A stretch of 64,000 nt of DNA from Exiguobacterium sp. KRL4 (GCF_001870785.1 NZ_MOLV01000005.1:62001-126000); one strand, 5' to 3'. Counted from the first letter of the stretch, positions 26,663-34,899 are shown. A program made the numbers and translations. Notes: generated by a model not told the origin, from the sequence alone.

Positions 26663-27385
26663 ATGATTCAAACAATCCAGTTATTTGGTTTACCTTTTGT
26701 CAACACAACACAGTCGACATGGTATACCCATATTAAAACCCTTTTACACAATAATGAAAAAGCCTTTCTAGTGACGGCCAATCCGGAACTTGTCTTACGT
26801 TCGTTACGTGATCCCGCTTACAATCGCATCTTGCGACAGGCGACGTTCATTACGCCCGACGGGATTGGCGTGACAGCAGCAAGCAAACGAATGGGCGAAC
26901 CATTGACGGCCACGTTACCCGGCATCGAAACCGCCCGAGAGCTGTTGCGCACGGCGGATACATTGCAAAAACGTGTATTTTTACTTGGTGGACGCCCGGA
27001 AGTCATGAAATCATTGATCAAACAACTATCGATCCGCTTCCCGGACATCCAGTTCGTCGGGACATTTCATGGATTCGGAAAAGAAGCAGAAGCGGCAGCA
27101 GCCATTAAATCTGCTCAAGCCGATTTAATCCTGGTTGCACTTGGGGCACCCAAACAGGAACAATGGATCGCATCCGTGTATGATCAAGTCGATCACGGTC
27201 TCTTCATCGGTGTTGGTGGTGCCTTTGATGTCTGGTCCGGTCATAGTAAACGGGCACCAAAGCTGTTTCGGAAACTCAAACTGGAATGGCTCTACCGCAT
27301 TTCCAGTCATCCACGTGGATTCGAAAAATTAAAAGATTTGTTGCTGTTCGTGTTGCTTATCTTACGAAAAAAATCACATCTTTGA
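26663..27385 (+). CDS. tagA: WecG/TagA/CpsF glycosyltransferase (N-acetylmannosaminyltransferase)
   Basis: The 240-residue soluble or peripheral enzyme shows the family core: TANPELVLRSLRDPAYN (about 39-55), ATFITPDGIGVTAASKRMG (about 60-78) with the conserved Asp, FLLGGRPE, and the Rossmann-like LGAPKQEQWIASV and GVGGAFDVWSG. TagA adds ManNAc to undecaprenyl-PP-GlcNAc, the committed step of wall teichoic acid linkage-unit synthesis. No other tag or tar genes are near. An exopolysaccharide role is the alternative. Confidence 0.88.
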   Translation: MIQTIQLFGLPFVNTTQSTWYTHIKTLLHNNEKAFLVTANPELVLRSLRDPAYNRILRQATFITPDGIGVTAASKRMGEPLTATLPGIETARELLRTADTLQKRVFLLGGRPEVMKSLIKQLSIRFPDIQFVGTFHGFGKEAEAAAAIKSAQADLILVALGAPKQEQWIASVYDQVDHGLFIGVGGAFDVWSGHSKRAPKLFRKLKLEWLYRISSHPRGFEKLKDLLLFVLLILRKKSHL

Positions 27386-27388
27386 CGA

Positions 27389-27431
27389 AAAAAAATCCTG
27401 CTCTCCATTTGAATGGAAAGCAGGATTTTTT
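27389..27431. terminator. Bidirectional terminator between tagA and azoR
   Basis: AAAAATCCTGCT...AGCAGGATTTTTT with an inner TCCATT/AATGGA stem lies between convergent genes. Confidence 0.88.
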
Positions 27432-27437
27432 GTTTTC

Positions 27438-28070
27438 TTATGCGTTGACCGTTGAGAACGAATGACCAAGTTCTTTTGCTTTCGCGATTGCTTCTTCTTT
27501 GATTTCTTCTGCTTTTTCAGGGTTCATTGCCATACCTTCGATGAACAATGAGTTGTAGTCCGTTACACCTGTGAAAGCAAGTGCTTGACGGAGGTAGTCA
27601 TCACCGAAGTTAAGACCTGACCCTGTATAGACGCCACCTGTTGCTTGGATGTGGAGTGCTTTTTTGCCTTCCATCAATCCTTTAGGACCTTCTGGTGTGT
27701 AAGCAAATGTCTTACCCGCAAGAAGAACGCTGTCGATGTACATTTTGAGACGTGCCGGGAATGAGAAGTTCCACATTGGCGTCACGAATACATATTCGTC
27801 TGCTTCCATGTACTGCTCAAGGTGCTTCGTCATCGTACCGACTTTTGCGATTTCAACTTCCGAAAGTGCTTCGCCTGTTGCGAATTTTCCCCATGCACTT
27901 AATACGTCTGTATCGATTTCTTGGACGTCTTCTTTATAAAGATCAAGAACTTGTACTTCAGCATTCGGGTTGGCAGCTTTGTAGCTCTCAAGGAAAGCTT
28001 CACCAGCTTGAAGGCTGAACGAGTGTTCTGTCGATTTCGGGTTTACAGTTACATAAAGTAATTTAGTCAT
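27438..28070 (-). CDS. azoR: FMN-dependent NADH-azoreductase / quinone reductase
   Basis: The 210-residue flavodoxin-like protein starts MTKLLYVTVNPKSTEHSFSL, the AzoR N-terminal phosphate-binding pattern. It also has FVTPMWNFSFPARLKMYID (about 94-112) and ALHIQATGGVYTGSG (about 141-155). AzoR homologues reduce quinones and azo dyes with FMN and NADH and protect against electrophiles. A TTGACA-17-TATATT promoter lies at 28111-28139, with a palindrome just upstream that also occurs at the neighbouring MarR gene, so MarR control is likely. Confidence 0.92.
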   Translation of the reverse strand: MTKLLYVTVNPKSTEHSFSLQAGEAFLESYKAANPNAEVQVLDLYKEDVQEIDTDVLSAWGKFATGEALSEVEIAKVGTMTKHLEQYMEADEYVFVTPMWNFSFPARLKMYIDSVLLAGKTFAYTPEGPKGLMEGKKALHIQATGGVYTGSGLNFGDDYLRQALAFTGVTDYNSLFIEGMAMNPEKAEEIKEEAIAKAKELGHSFSTVNA

Positions 28071-28110
28071 TTTTATTTCCCCTTTTTATCTAAAGTAATT
28101 TCTGTAAGTA

Positions 28111-28139
28111 AATATACCAACAGGGTTTTCGTTTGTCAA
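28111..28139 (-). promoter_or_regulatory. Promoter of azoR (TTGACA-17-TATATT)
   Basis: On the minus strand a consensus -35 (28134-28139) and a good -10 (28111-28116) have 17-bp spacing, about 35 bp upstream of the ribosome site. Confidence 0.8.
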
Positions 28140-28143
28140 TTAG

Positions 28144-28163
28144 TTTGATTTCAAAGAATCAAA
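28144..28163. promoter_or_regulatory. Palindromic operator candidate (TTTGATT-N6-AATCAAA) at azoR
   Basis: A perfect 7-bp inverted repeat lies directly upstream of the azoR -35. The core TTGATT-N6-AATCA recurs at 28709-28726 in the marR promoter. Confidence 0.6.
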
Positions 28164-28227
28164 AAGAAACTGCCTCCAAACCAAATCGTTTTTGCGATAA
28201 CCTCAAAAAAAACCTAATCATTGACGA

Positions 28228-28686
28228 TTAGGTTTTTTCCACATGTGTATAGTGATCGGCTTTATGACCCACCCGTTTCAGTAGCTCAATCAACTGTTCT
28301 TTTTCTGGAATCGAAAGATCACTGAATAGATCTGTCAAAAACGCTTCGTGTTTCGGGAACGTTTCTTCCATTAACGTTTGTCCTGCCTCCGTCAATGTCC
28401 CGAATGTCACTCGGCGATCCGTTGGACAGGAGCGTCGCGCGAGAAGCCCGCGATTTTCTAATTTATCGACGACGTATGTCACACTGCCGCTTGTCAGTAA
28501 GATTTTATCACCAATTTGTTGAAGTGGTGTATCTCCCTTGTGGTACAACAATTCAAGAACACCAAATTCGGATGAGTTCAATTGATGTGTCTTGATGTCT
28601 ACCTTTACTTGTTCCGTTACTGCGTGCATCGTACGAGATAGAACAACGAGCATTTTTAATGCCAGCTTCGAGTCTGTCGATTCCAT
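28228..28686 (-). CDS. MarR family transcriptional regulator (MhqR-like context)
   Basis: The 152-residue winged-helix protein has LNSSEFGVLELLYHKGDTPL (about 42-61) and the recognition helix QQIGDKILLTSGSVTYVVD. The wing is DKLENRGLLARRSCPTDRR, followed by FGTLTEAGQTLM: the standard MarR layout. MhqR of B. subtilis controls azoreductase and quinone-resistance genes; here the gene is upstream of azoR. A palindrome overlapping its own -10 and another at azoR suggest autorepression and azoR repression. Its single Cys (RSCPTDRR) lies in the wing and could be redox-sensing, which is speculative. Confidence 0.87.
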   Translation of the reverse strand: MESTDSKLALKMLVVLSRTMHAVTEQVKVDIKTHQLNSSEFGVLELLYHKGDTPLQQIGDKILLTSGSVTYVVDKLENRGLLARRSCPTDRRVTFGTLTEAGQTLMEETFPKHEAFLTDLFSDLSIPEKEQLIELLKRVGHKADHYTHVEKT

Positions 28687-28708
28687 TTTACGTTCGCCCC
28701 TCTTTATC

Positions 28709-28726
28709 TTGATTCGAAACAATCAT
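28709..28726. promoter_or_regulatory. Palindromic operator candidate (TTGATT-N6-AATCA) overlapping the marR -10
   Basis: The site overlaps the TATGAT -10 (28722-28727) of a TTGACC-17-TATGAT promoter on the minus strand, which is ideal for autorepression. Confidence 0.6.
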
Positions 28727-28750
28727 AGACCTCTTTTTTCCATTGGTCAA
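28722..28750 (-). promoter_or_regulatory. Promoter of the marR gene (TTGACC-17-TATGAT)
   Basis: The -35 lies at 28745-28750 and the -10 at 28722-28727 with 17-bp spacing. Confidence 0.72.
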
Positions 28751-28858
28751 TTCCAGTCTGGATTTTACTAGTTTTCGACATGACGTTCACTTTTTCCTTG
28801 CCTTGAAACGCGTTCCATAGATTAAGGTCTTGATATACACTACAAAGGAGGTCTGATC

Positions 28859-29119
28859 ATGTCATTTCAAAAAGTCTTACAGCGTCTCGTGAAAAACAAT
28901 GTGGCCTTTGAGTTAGCGATTGAACAACTTCATACACCGACCGGTTATTACCTCTGTAAACATACGTTAATTGATCAATATCCAGATTTGTCATCAACAG
29001 AACAAGTCACGCTTCTTCAAAAAATTGCAGAACAAATCGAACGGTCCACTCGACTTGAAGAAACCATCACGAAACAAGATTGGATTCAAATCCAACAACA
29101 ATTATCTAACGATCTTTAG
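28859..29119 (+). CDS. Small hypothetical protein upstream of a LacI-type regulator
   Basis: The 86-residue soluble, mostly helical protein starts MSFQKVLQRLVKNNVAF and ends WIQIQQQLSNDL. The ribosome site AAAGGAGGTCTGATC is very strong, so translation is likely. No family was recognised and there is no signal or membrane segment. It is followed after 12 bases by a LacI-family regulator, so the two are an operon. The function is unknown. Confidence 0.7.
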   Translation: MSFQKVLQRLVKNNVAFELAIEQLHTPTGYYLCKHTLIDQYPDLSSTEQVTLLQKIAEQIERSTRLEETITKQDWIQIQQQLSNDL

Positions 29120-29131
29120 GGGGAACTTTTC

Positions 29132-30103
29132 ATGACGAACATTCGTGACTTGGCACGTGAAGCACATGTTTCAGTGACGACGGTCTCGCGTGTCTTAAAT
29201 GATCATCCGTATGTCGCGGACGACAAACGCCAGGCCGTACAGGCGGCCATTCAGAAACTCGGTTATATCCGAAACCAAACGGCCGTCCATCTGTCGACCG
29301 GTCAAACCCACACAATTGGGGTCATGTTGCCTTTCGTCGATCACCCTTATCATGCCGCCATCTTACAAGGGATTGCTCGATGTGCCTTTGAAGAAGGATA
29401 TCGGTTTTTGACCTGGCAGACGAACTATGTCGAGTCACATGAACATACTGTTCTAAAGGCACTGGCCCAACGTGAGGTCGACGGACTGATCGTCGTCTCG
29501 CACAGCCTGTCCGTCGACGAGATTCTCCAGTACGAACAATATGGTCCGATTGTTTTTTGTGAATACCATCCCCATGCTTCTTCCGTTTACATCAACCACT
29601 ATACGGCATTTCAAAAAGGATTGAAGGCATTACAGTCCCTTCATCATACAAAAATCGGTATTTGTCTCGGACGACCGGACAGTACAAATAGTTTGGCTCG
29701 AAAACAAGCCTATCAAGATACCGTGATTGACGACGCACGACCGGAATGGATTTATGAACAGGCGTTGACGATCGAGGATGGTGCACATGTAGCGAGATGC
29801 TGGCTGAATCAGTCTCATCGTCCAACAGCCATTTTGACGGCAAGTGATCATGTCGCTGCCGGCATCATTTTAGAACTTCGCGAACAAGGATACCGGGTAC
29901 CCGAGGATTTAGCCGTAATCGGATTTGATGGCAGTGACCTGGCTGTCGTCCTGAATCTGACGACTGTCGCTGTTCCTTACGAGACGATCGGGCGGCATGC
30001 CTTTTCGATCGCCATCAGTGATAGTTGGCAGCAACATCCTCAAACCGAAATCCCGACGACTCTTAAAAATGGGACGACAGCCTCTATACTTTGTACGAAA
30101 TAA
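29132..30103 (+). CDS. LacI family transcriptional regulator
   Basis: The 323-residue protein has an N-terminal LacI helix-turn-helix (NIRDLAREAHVSVTTVSRVL, about 3-22) with hinge NQTAVHLSTGQT. A periplasmic-binding-like effector domain follows: TIGVMLPFVDHPYHAAIL, VDGLIVVSH, KIGICLGRPDS, RPTAILTASDHVAAGII and GFDGSDLA. The effector is probably a sugar or related ligand. No transport or catabolic gene is adjacent, so targets are unknown. Confidence 0.9.
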   Translation: MTNIRDLAREAHVSVTTVSRVLNDHPYVADDKRQAVQAAIQKLGYIRNQTAVHLSTGQTHTIGVMLPFVDHPYHAAILQGIARCAFEEGYRFLTWQTNYVESHEHTVLKALAQREVDGLIVVSHSLSVDEILQYEQYGPIVFCEYHPHASSVYINHYTAFQKGLKALQSLHHTKIGICLGRPDSTNSLARKQAYQDTVIDDARPEWIYEQALTIEDGAHVARCWLNQSHRPTAILTASDHVAAGIILELREQGYRVPEDLAVIGFDGSDLAVVLNLTTVAVPYETIGRHAFSIAISDSWQQHPQTEIPTTLKNGTTASILCTK

Positions 30104-30107
30104 CAAA

Positions 30108-30152
30108 CAAAACCCGCTTCTTGTCTCGCAAATGCGTCAAGAGCGGGTTTTG
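30108..30152. terminator. Bidirectional terminator between lacI-type gene and NlpC/P60 gene
   Basis: CAAAACCCGCT (30108-30118) pairs with AGCGGGTTTTG (30142-30152) around an interior loop. Confidence 0.75.
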
Positions 30153-30164
30153 ATAGTACAGTTT

Positions 30165-30827
30165 TTACAACGATCCGGCAGCGACGTAACGTGAACCCCA
30201 ATACCCGCTCCGGAACGATTCCTTGACGACTTGTCCGTAATACGAGTTGGCATTGATCATCGTTGATCCGTCAACAGCGATTCCGACATGCTGAATTCCA
30301 CTGCCGTGTGTGAAGAATACAAGATCCCCAGCGACCGGTGCTGTCCGTTTTGTTGCTCCGTATTGTGCAGAAGCTGTTCGTGGTAAGGACTTCCCTAACG
30401 CATTGTAGACATAACGTGTGAAACCAGAACAATCAAAGCTGACAGGACCCGTCGCACCAAATACATAAGGACGACCTTTTAATCCTTCAGCGACCGATAC
30501 GACGGCTGCTCCGTTTTTCGATAAACCGGTCGTCGCTTTCGCATTAAAATCTTTTGTGTACGTTGCTGCTATGTAAGCATTTTTTCCTAAGTAACGGAAC
30601 TGATACCAATTGTTTGCTGTTTTGTTCGTGACCGTCACTGTTTGTCCTAACTTCAGTTGGCCAAGCTTTTGACCGTTTGTTGTCGCTTTCGCACGCACAT
30701 TTAACACATCAACAGCGACGACGACCTTTTTGGCCGTACTTGCTTCTGTTTGCCGAGGCACAGCGGCAAAGCTGCTGATTAATAACGTTGCGAATACGAT
30801 GACACGAACTAAAAATGAACACTTCAT
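30165..30827 (-). CDS. Secreted SH3b-NlpC/P60 cell wall hydrolase
   Basis: The 220-residue protein has a signal peptide (about 1-30, cleavage near TEAS-TA), a bacterial SH3 domain (about 35-95, VLNVRAKATTNGQKLGQLK) and a NlpC/P60 catalytic domain (about 105-220). Catalytic Cys133 lies in SFDCSGFTRYV and His180 in IQHVGIAVDG, with a polar residue in INANS. It probably cleaves D-gamma-glutamyl-diaminopimelate (or Lys) bonds in stem peptides. Two WalR-like boxes lie upstream, as in B. subtilis autolysin genes. The gene is monocistronic. Confidence 0.92.
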   Translation of the reverse strand: MKCSFLVRVIVFATLLISSFAAVPRQTEASTAKKVVVAVDVLNVRAKATTNGQKLGQLKLGQTVTVTNKTANNWYQFRYLGKNAYIAATYTKDFNAKATTGLSKNGAAVVSVAEGLKGRPYVFGATGPVSFDCSGFTRYVYNALGKSLPRTASAQYGATKRTAPVAGDLVFFTHGSGIQHVGIAVDGSTMINANSYYGQVVKESFRSGYWGSRYVAAGSL

Positions 30828-30920
30828 CTGTCTCTCTCCTTTGTAAATTGCTTTATGTAAAAAAACAAAATTATCTGATAATTACTGTTTTTATCCTATC
30901 ATTCTGATTTCTCCAAACGT

Positions 30921-30967
30921 GTTACAGTTTGTTGACAGCAAGTGTTTCCCGTAATACTTTTGTAACA
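30921..30967 (-). promoter_or_regulatory. Two candidate WalR boxes upstream of the P60 hydrolase
   Basis: On the minus strand TGTTAC-N5-TATTAC (30951-30967) and TGTCAA-N5-TGTAAC (30921-30937) each differ from TGTWAH-N5-TGTWAH at one base, and lie 30 bp apart. Confidence 0.45.
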
Positions 30968-30974
30968 AATAAAA

Positions 30975-31022
30975 AAACAGGTCATAAAACGGCATTATAA
31001 AGCCATTTTATGAATCCTGTTT
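30975..31022 (-). terminator. Terminator of the RND pump operon
   Basis: AAACAGG...CCTGTTT with an inner TCATAAAA/TTTTATGA stem; the minus strand then reads a T-run. Confidence 0.8.
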
Positions 31023-31045
31023 CATTATCCTTCTTCTAACCTTAC

Positions 31046-34000
31046 TTAATCAATTGACTTCTTTTTCCGAAAACGTGCGAAGAATTCGTAAACGATCGGC
31101 ACGATCAACAGAGTCAATAACGTTGAACTCGTTAATCCACCAATGACGGTCACACCTAGTCCTTTCGAAATCAACGCTCCTCCTTCAAGTCCCAGTGCCA
31201 GGGGTGATAGGGCACCAATCGTCGCAAGAGCTGTCATTAAGATCGGACGAAGTCGTGTACCTGCCGCATCAAGTAATGCTTCGCGTGTATCGAGACCTTC
31301 CTTTTCTTTATGAATGACGCGGTCAATCAACACGATCGCATTCGTCACGACGATACCGATCAGCATCAAAGCACCGATCAAGGAAGAGACGGAAATCGTT
31401 TCGCCTGTGATCAAGAGGGCAAGTAATCCGCCGATGATCGCAAACGGAAGGGAGAACAAGATGACGAGCGGTGTTAATGCTCCACCAAATGTCACGACTA
31501 AGACAAGATAGACGATTGCAACTGCTGCTGCCATCGCAAGTCCGAGTTGTGTGAAGGATTCTTGAATCTGCTCCGTCACCCCACCTGCTTCATACGACAC
31601 GCCTGTTGGAAGATCGATTTTTTTGACCGTTTGATCGATGGCTTCTGACGCTTCTGTTGCTTTATCGGTTTTAAGTTCGGCCGTGACGGTCGCGACGAGT
31701 TTACCGTCCCGCTCACTGAGTGAGTCAGGTGTCGTCCCTTTTTTGACCGAGATGAAATCCGACAGTTTTCGGACACCAAGTGGCGTCGTGACATCGGTTT
31801 TTTGTAAATCATTGATTGAATCATACGTCGTCTGTTCGTTTGGCACGATGACGTCTAACTCTTTCCCATCTACTTTTATAGTAGAAAGTGGTTTTTCTTC
31901 TCCTTGCACGTTGGCGATTCCTTGAGCTAGTTGCGCAGTCGAGACCCCGAATTCGGCCGCTTTTTGTTGATCGACTTCAAACGTGTATTGGGTATACGAC
32001 TCTTTTAAATCGGTCGTGACTTTTCGAACATACTTGGATTCGCCTTCAATTGCTTTGACGAACTTCGGTGTCATCGTTTGTAAATCTTCAATCGAGTTAG
32101 CATAGATCGAATACGAGACACCGGAAGAAGCGGCACCGCCACTAAAGTCTTGTTCTTTCCATTCCCCAGTCTGGATCTCTTTGTTCAATTGCTTAATCGC
32201 TTGTTGTTTCACATCTGCAAAATCTGCTGTATCCGGATCATACTGGGCGATGAAAACGGCTTGTTTTGTATTTCCCGGATTTAACGGGTTTTCCCCACCC
32301 ACCGTGAACTGAAGATTATCAACATCACTTTGTTGATCGAAGTAAGCTTCCGCTTGATCAGCTGCTTGTAATGAATCTTCTAACGTTTGACCCGGCTTCG
32401 GATTATAGGTGATATAAAACGTTTTTTCACTCTCTTGATTCAAGAAATTGACGCCGATGGCCGGAACGAGCGCAAAACTACCAATCAGCAATAAGACTGC
32501 TAGACCAAACACGACAATCTTATGGTTTAACGACCAGTTGAGAACGCCGCGATACCAGTTCGCTAATTTGCCTCCATCCTCTTTTTCTGGTTTTGGTGCT
32601 TTACCGCGTTTGAATAACGAATCGGCAAACATCGGAACCACCGTCACAGCAACGATTAAGGAGGCAAACAGCGCGAAGACGACCGTTAAGGCGAACGGGA
32701 GGAACAGTTCGCCGACAAATCCTGTGACGAAGCCCAGTGGTAAGAACACGGCAATCGTGACGATTGTCGACGAGGCAACAGGAATGAACACTTCGCGTGT
32801 CGCATCGATGATCAGTGCCTTGCCTTTTAACGGCTCAGACGGATCGGTCAATCGACGATAGATGTTTTCAATGACGACAATCGAATCATCGACGACACGA
32901 CCAATCGCGACAGTCATCGCACCTAACGTCATGATGTTGAGTGAGATGTCCAACTGTTTCAGGACAAGAATGGCCATCAAGAGTGACAACGGAATGGAGA
33001 TGACCGCAATCACCGTTGATTTGATGTTACGCAAGAATAATAAGATGATGATGACCGCAAATAAGGCGCCAATCAACGCTTTGCTAATCATCGTCGAAAC
33101 CGATTCTTCGATCGGTTTTCCTTGGTCCAAGGTCACGGATGCTTGGACAGAATCATTTTCTTTTTCAAATGTTTGAATCGTTTCTTTTACCGCGTTCACG
33201 ACTTCGACCGTATTCGCGTCCTGTGCTTTCGTCACCTGGACACCAATCGAACGTTCTCCATTCGAACGGGAAATCGATTCTTCGATTCCTTTATCCTCGA
33301 TTGTCGCGAGCTGTGACAATTTGACAGTCGGTACTTGTGTCGGCGTACTTGGTGTAGAAGCGGCAGGATTCGTCGTTGCCGCGTTTGGTGCTTGTGTTGG
33401 TGCTTCTGTCGCTCCAGAAGGCACCTGACCTGCTGTAGCCGATTGTTGCGGCGTGTACGGCAGACGGAGGTTTTTCAATTCGTTGACCGTCGTTGCTTTT
33501 CCATCCAGGACAACTGCTTGTTCTGTATCACCTAACTCATATAGCCCTAACGCCAATCGTGAATCATTGGCTTGAATCAGTTGCTTGACGTTATCTTCTG
33601 TCAATCCATACTGCTGTAATTTTTTATCATCGAACTGGATCTCGATGCGACGGATCTCTTGCCCGGCGATTTGAACCGTCTGTGCGCCGTCAATCCCTTC
33701 GAGCTTCGGTTGCAGTTCGTTTTCAACCAATTTCGTTAACTCAGACAGGGAACGTTTTTCGTCTGACACAGCAAATCCGATGACGGGAAACGCATCAAAG
33801 GAGATTCGAGACACTTGTGGTTCTTGCGCCCCTTCCGGTAACTCGACGTTTGCTAAAGCTTCTTTGACTTTTTGTTCCGCCTCATCCATATCGGTACTGA
33901 AGCTGTAGTCGATTTGAAGATTTGATGCATTTTGGAAAGATGACGATCGAACTGTATCGACGCCACTTAGATTCTCGATTTTACTTTCGAGTTCACGACT

Positions 34001-34192
34001 GACTTCATCCAACACTTGTTCTGGTGTCGCGCCTGGATAAATCGTCGTCACCGAGACAGTTGGTGTCGTGATGTCTGGCAACGTCTCGAGTTTCATCGTC
34101 GTTCCGGCGTAAATTCCGGCAACTGTGATGATAATCGTCAGCAGCCAAAGTGCAAACTTGTTATTGACTGAAAATTGAATGATACGCTTCAT
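31046..34192 (-). CDS. RND family multidrug/lipopeptide efflux permease (SwrC/YerP-like)
   Basis: The 1048-residue protein has the RND layout: a first helix (about 13-29), a large extracytoplasmic domain, helices after about 370 (including the SVQASVTLDQGKPIEES junction and GRVVDDSIVVIENIYRRL proton-relay region), a second large loop, and C-terminal helices with GIVVTNAIVLIDRVIH. HAE1-like RND proteins in Bacillales include SwrC, which exports surfactin and other amphiphiles. It is preceded by a TetR gene as in yerO-yerP. An odd Pro/Thr/Ala-rich insertion of about 40 residues lies at 248-288. Confidence 0.92.
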   Translation of the reverse strand: MKRIIQFSVNNKFALWLLTIIITVAGIYAGTTMKLETLPDITTPTVSVTTIYPGATPEQVLDEVSRELESKIENLSGVDTVRSSSFQNASNLQIDYSFSTDMDEAEQKVKEALANVELPEGAQEPQVSRISFDAFPVIGFAVSDEKRSLSELTKLVENELQPKLEGIDGAQTVQIAGQEIRRIEIQFDDKKLQQYGLTEDNVKQLIQANDSRLALGLYELGDTEQAVVLDGKATTVNELKNLRLPYTPQQSATAGQVPSGATEAPTQAPNAATTNPAASTPSTPTQVPTVKLSQLATIEDKGIEESISRSNGERSIGVQVTKAQDANTVEVVNAVKETIQTFEKENDSVQASVTLDQGKPIEESVSTMISKALIGALFAVIIILLFLRNIKSTVIAVISIPLSLLMAILVLKQLDISLNIMTLGAMTVAIGRVVDDSIVVIENIYRRLTDPSEPLKGKALIIDATREVFIPVASSTIVTIAVFLPLGFVTGFVGELFLPFALTVVFALFASLIVAVTVVPMFADSLFKRGKAPKPEKEDGGKLANWYRGVLNWSLNHKIVVFGLAVLLLIGSFALVPAIGVNFLNQESEKTFYITYNPKPGQTLEDSLQAADQAEAYFDQQSDVDNLQFTVGGENPLNPGNTKQAVFIAQYDPDTADFADVKQQAIKQLNKEIQTGEWKEQDFSGGAASSGVSYSIYANSIEDLQTMTPKFVKAIEGESKYVRKVTTDLKESYTQYTFEVDQQKAAEFGVSTAQLAQGIANVQGEEKPLSTIKVDGKELDVIVPNEQTTYDSINDLQKTDVTTPLGVRKLSDFISVKKGTTPDSLSERDGKLVATVTAELKTDKATEASEAIDQTVKKIDLPTGVSYEAGGVTEQIQESFTQLGLAMAAAVAIVYLVLVVTFGGALTPLVILFSLPFAIIGGLLALLITGETISVSSLIGALMLIGIVVTNAIVLIDRVIHKEKEGLDTREALLDAAGTRLRPILMTALATIGALSPLALGLEGGALISKGLGVTVIGGLTSSTLLTLLIVPIVYEFFARFRKKKSID

Positions 34193-34227
34193 GGTAAGGA
34201 TTCGCCTTCTCTCTCTTCTTTTTCAAT

Positions 34228-34794
34228 TTAATTCTGTTTTCCCGCTGCCTGATCAATCACACGCGCTTGTCGAAGTAAACGTTCAATTAAGGCGTTTCGA
34301 AGATCTGGCGCTGGTTGTCCGAACTGAAAGTGTTCCGACATCTTTAAGCCATCTAACGTAAAACGAATCATCATCGCTTCGACCGGATCCGTGTTTTCAA
34401 TTAACTGATTGAAAAATTGATGGACTTGTTTTTTTCGTTCTTCGACGAATGCCGCATTTTCCTTTAAAAAAGACAATAAAAACAAGACGGTATCAATGTC
34501 TAAACAAAATTCTTCTTCGTGTTGCGCTTGTAACATGACGAATGCTTCCATTTGGCCGAGACCTTGTTCGCGGTAAGTTTGATACTGCTGGAACTGGCGT
34601 GCTTCTTGTTCTTCAATCACACCCATCAGCAATTCTTCTTTCGAAGCAAAATGATACAACAACCCGCCTTTTGATACCTGTGCCTGTTTCGCTACTTCTT
34701 CGAGCGTCAGTTGTGGAAAACCCCGGTTCAGCATGATTTGAACCGTCGCATCCGTGATCCGACGTCTTGTTTCTAACGCTTTTGCACTAACCAT
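34228..34794 (-). CDS. TetR/AcrR family regulator of the RND pump (YerO-like)
   Basis: The 188-residue protein has a TetR N-terminal helix-turn-helix (LTLEEVAKQAQVSKGGLLYH, about 28-47, then FASKEELLMGV). The C-terminal ligand domain has the QFQQYQTYREQGLG and FLLSFLKENAAF segments. Its gene lies 35 bases before the RND permease gene, so they are an operon. The second of two adjacent ATGs (34794) has better spacing to AAAGGAG. A palindrome directly downstream of its -10 suggests autorepression. The effector is probably an amphiphilic toxicant. Confidence 0.9.
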   Translation of the reverse strand: MVSAKALETRRRITDATVQIMLNRGFPQLTLEEVAKQAQVSKGGLLYHFASKEELLMGVIEEQEARQFQQYQTYREQGLGQMEAFVMLQAQHEEEFCLDIDTVLFLLSFLKENAAFVEERKKQVHQFFNQLIENTDPVEAMMIRFTLDGLKMSEHFQFGQPAPDLRNALIERLLRQARVIDQAAGKQN

Positions 34795-34819
34795 CATCTT
34801 TCTCCTTTCTTTTCACTGT

Positions 34820-34833
34820 ACCGTCTGGACGGT
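34820..34833. promoter_or_regulatory. TetR-type operator candidate ACCGTC-TG-GACGGT
   Basis: A perfect 6-bp inverted repeat with 2-bp spacer sits just downstream of the -10 of the tetR promoter. Confidence 0.65.
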
Positions 34834-34843
34834 TTCTTTTTTA

Positions 34844-34872
34844 AATATACAAATTCTTTACTAACAATGCAA
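34844..34872 (-). promoter_or_regulatory. Promoter of the tetR-RND operon (TTGCAT-17-TATATT)
   Basis: The -35 lies at 34867-34872 and the -10 at 34844-34849, on the minus strand, 17 bp apart. Confidence 0.7.
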
Positions 34873-34883
34873 GGTGAAATAGA

Positions 34884-34899
34884 TGTTTCACGTGAAACA
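34884..34899. promoter_or_regulatory. parS centromere site (ParB/Spo0J binding)
   Basis: TGTTTCACGTGAAACA is a perfect 16-bp palindrome that matches the bacterial parS consensus. It lies in the intergenic region between tetR and proC. ParB binds here to load SMC and segregate the chromosome. In Bacillales parS sites cluster in the origin-proximal part of the chromosome. Confidence 0.92.

Noticed and set aside
31046-34192. RND pump as a two-gene fusion
   Set aside because: Length and repeated halves match a normal single RND permease.
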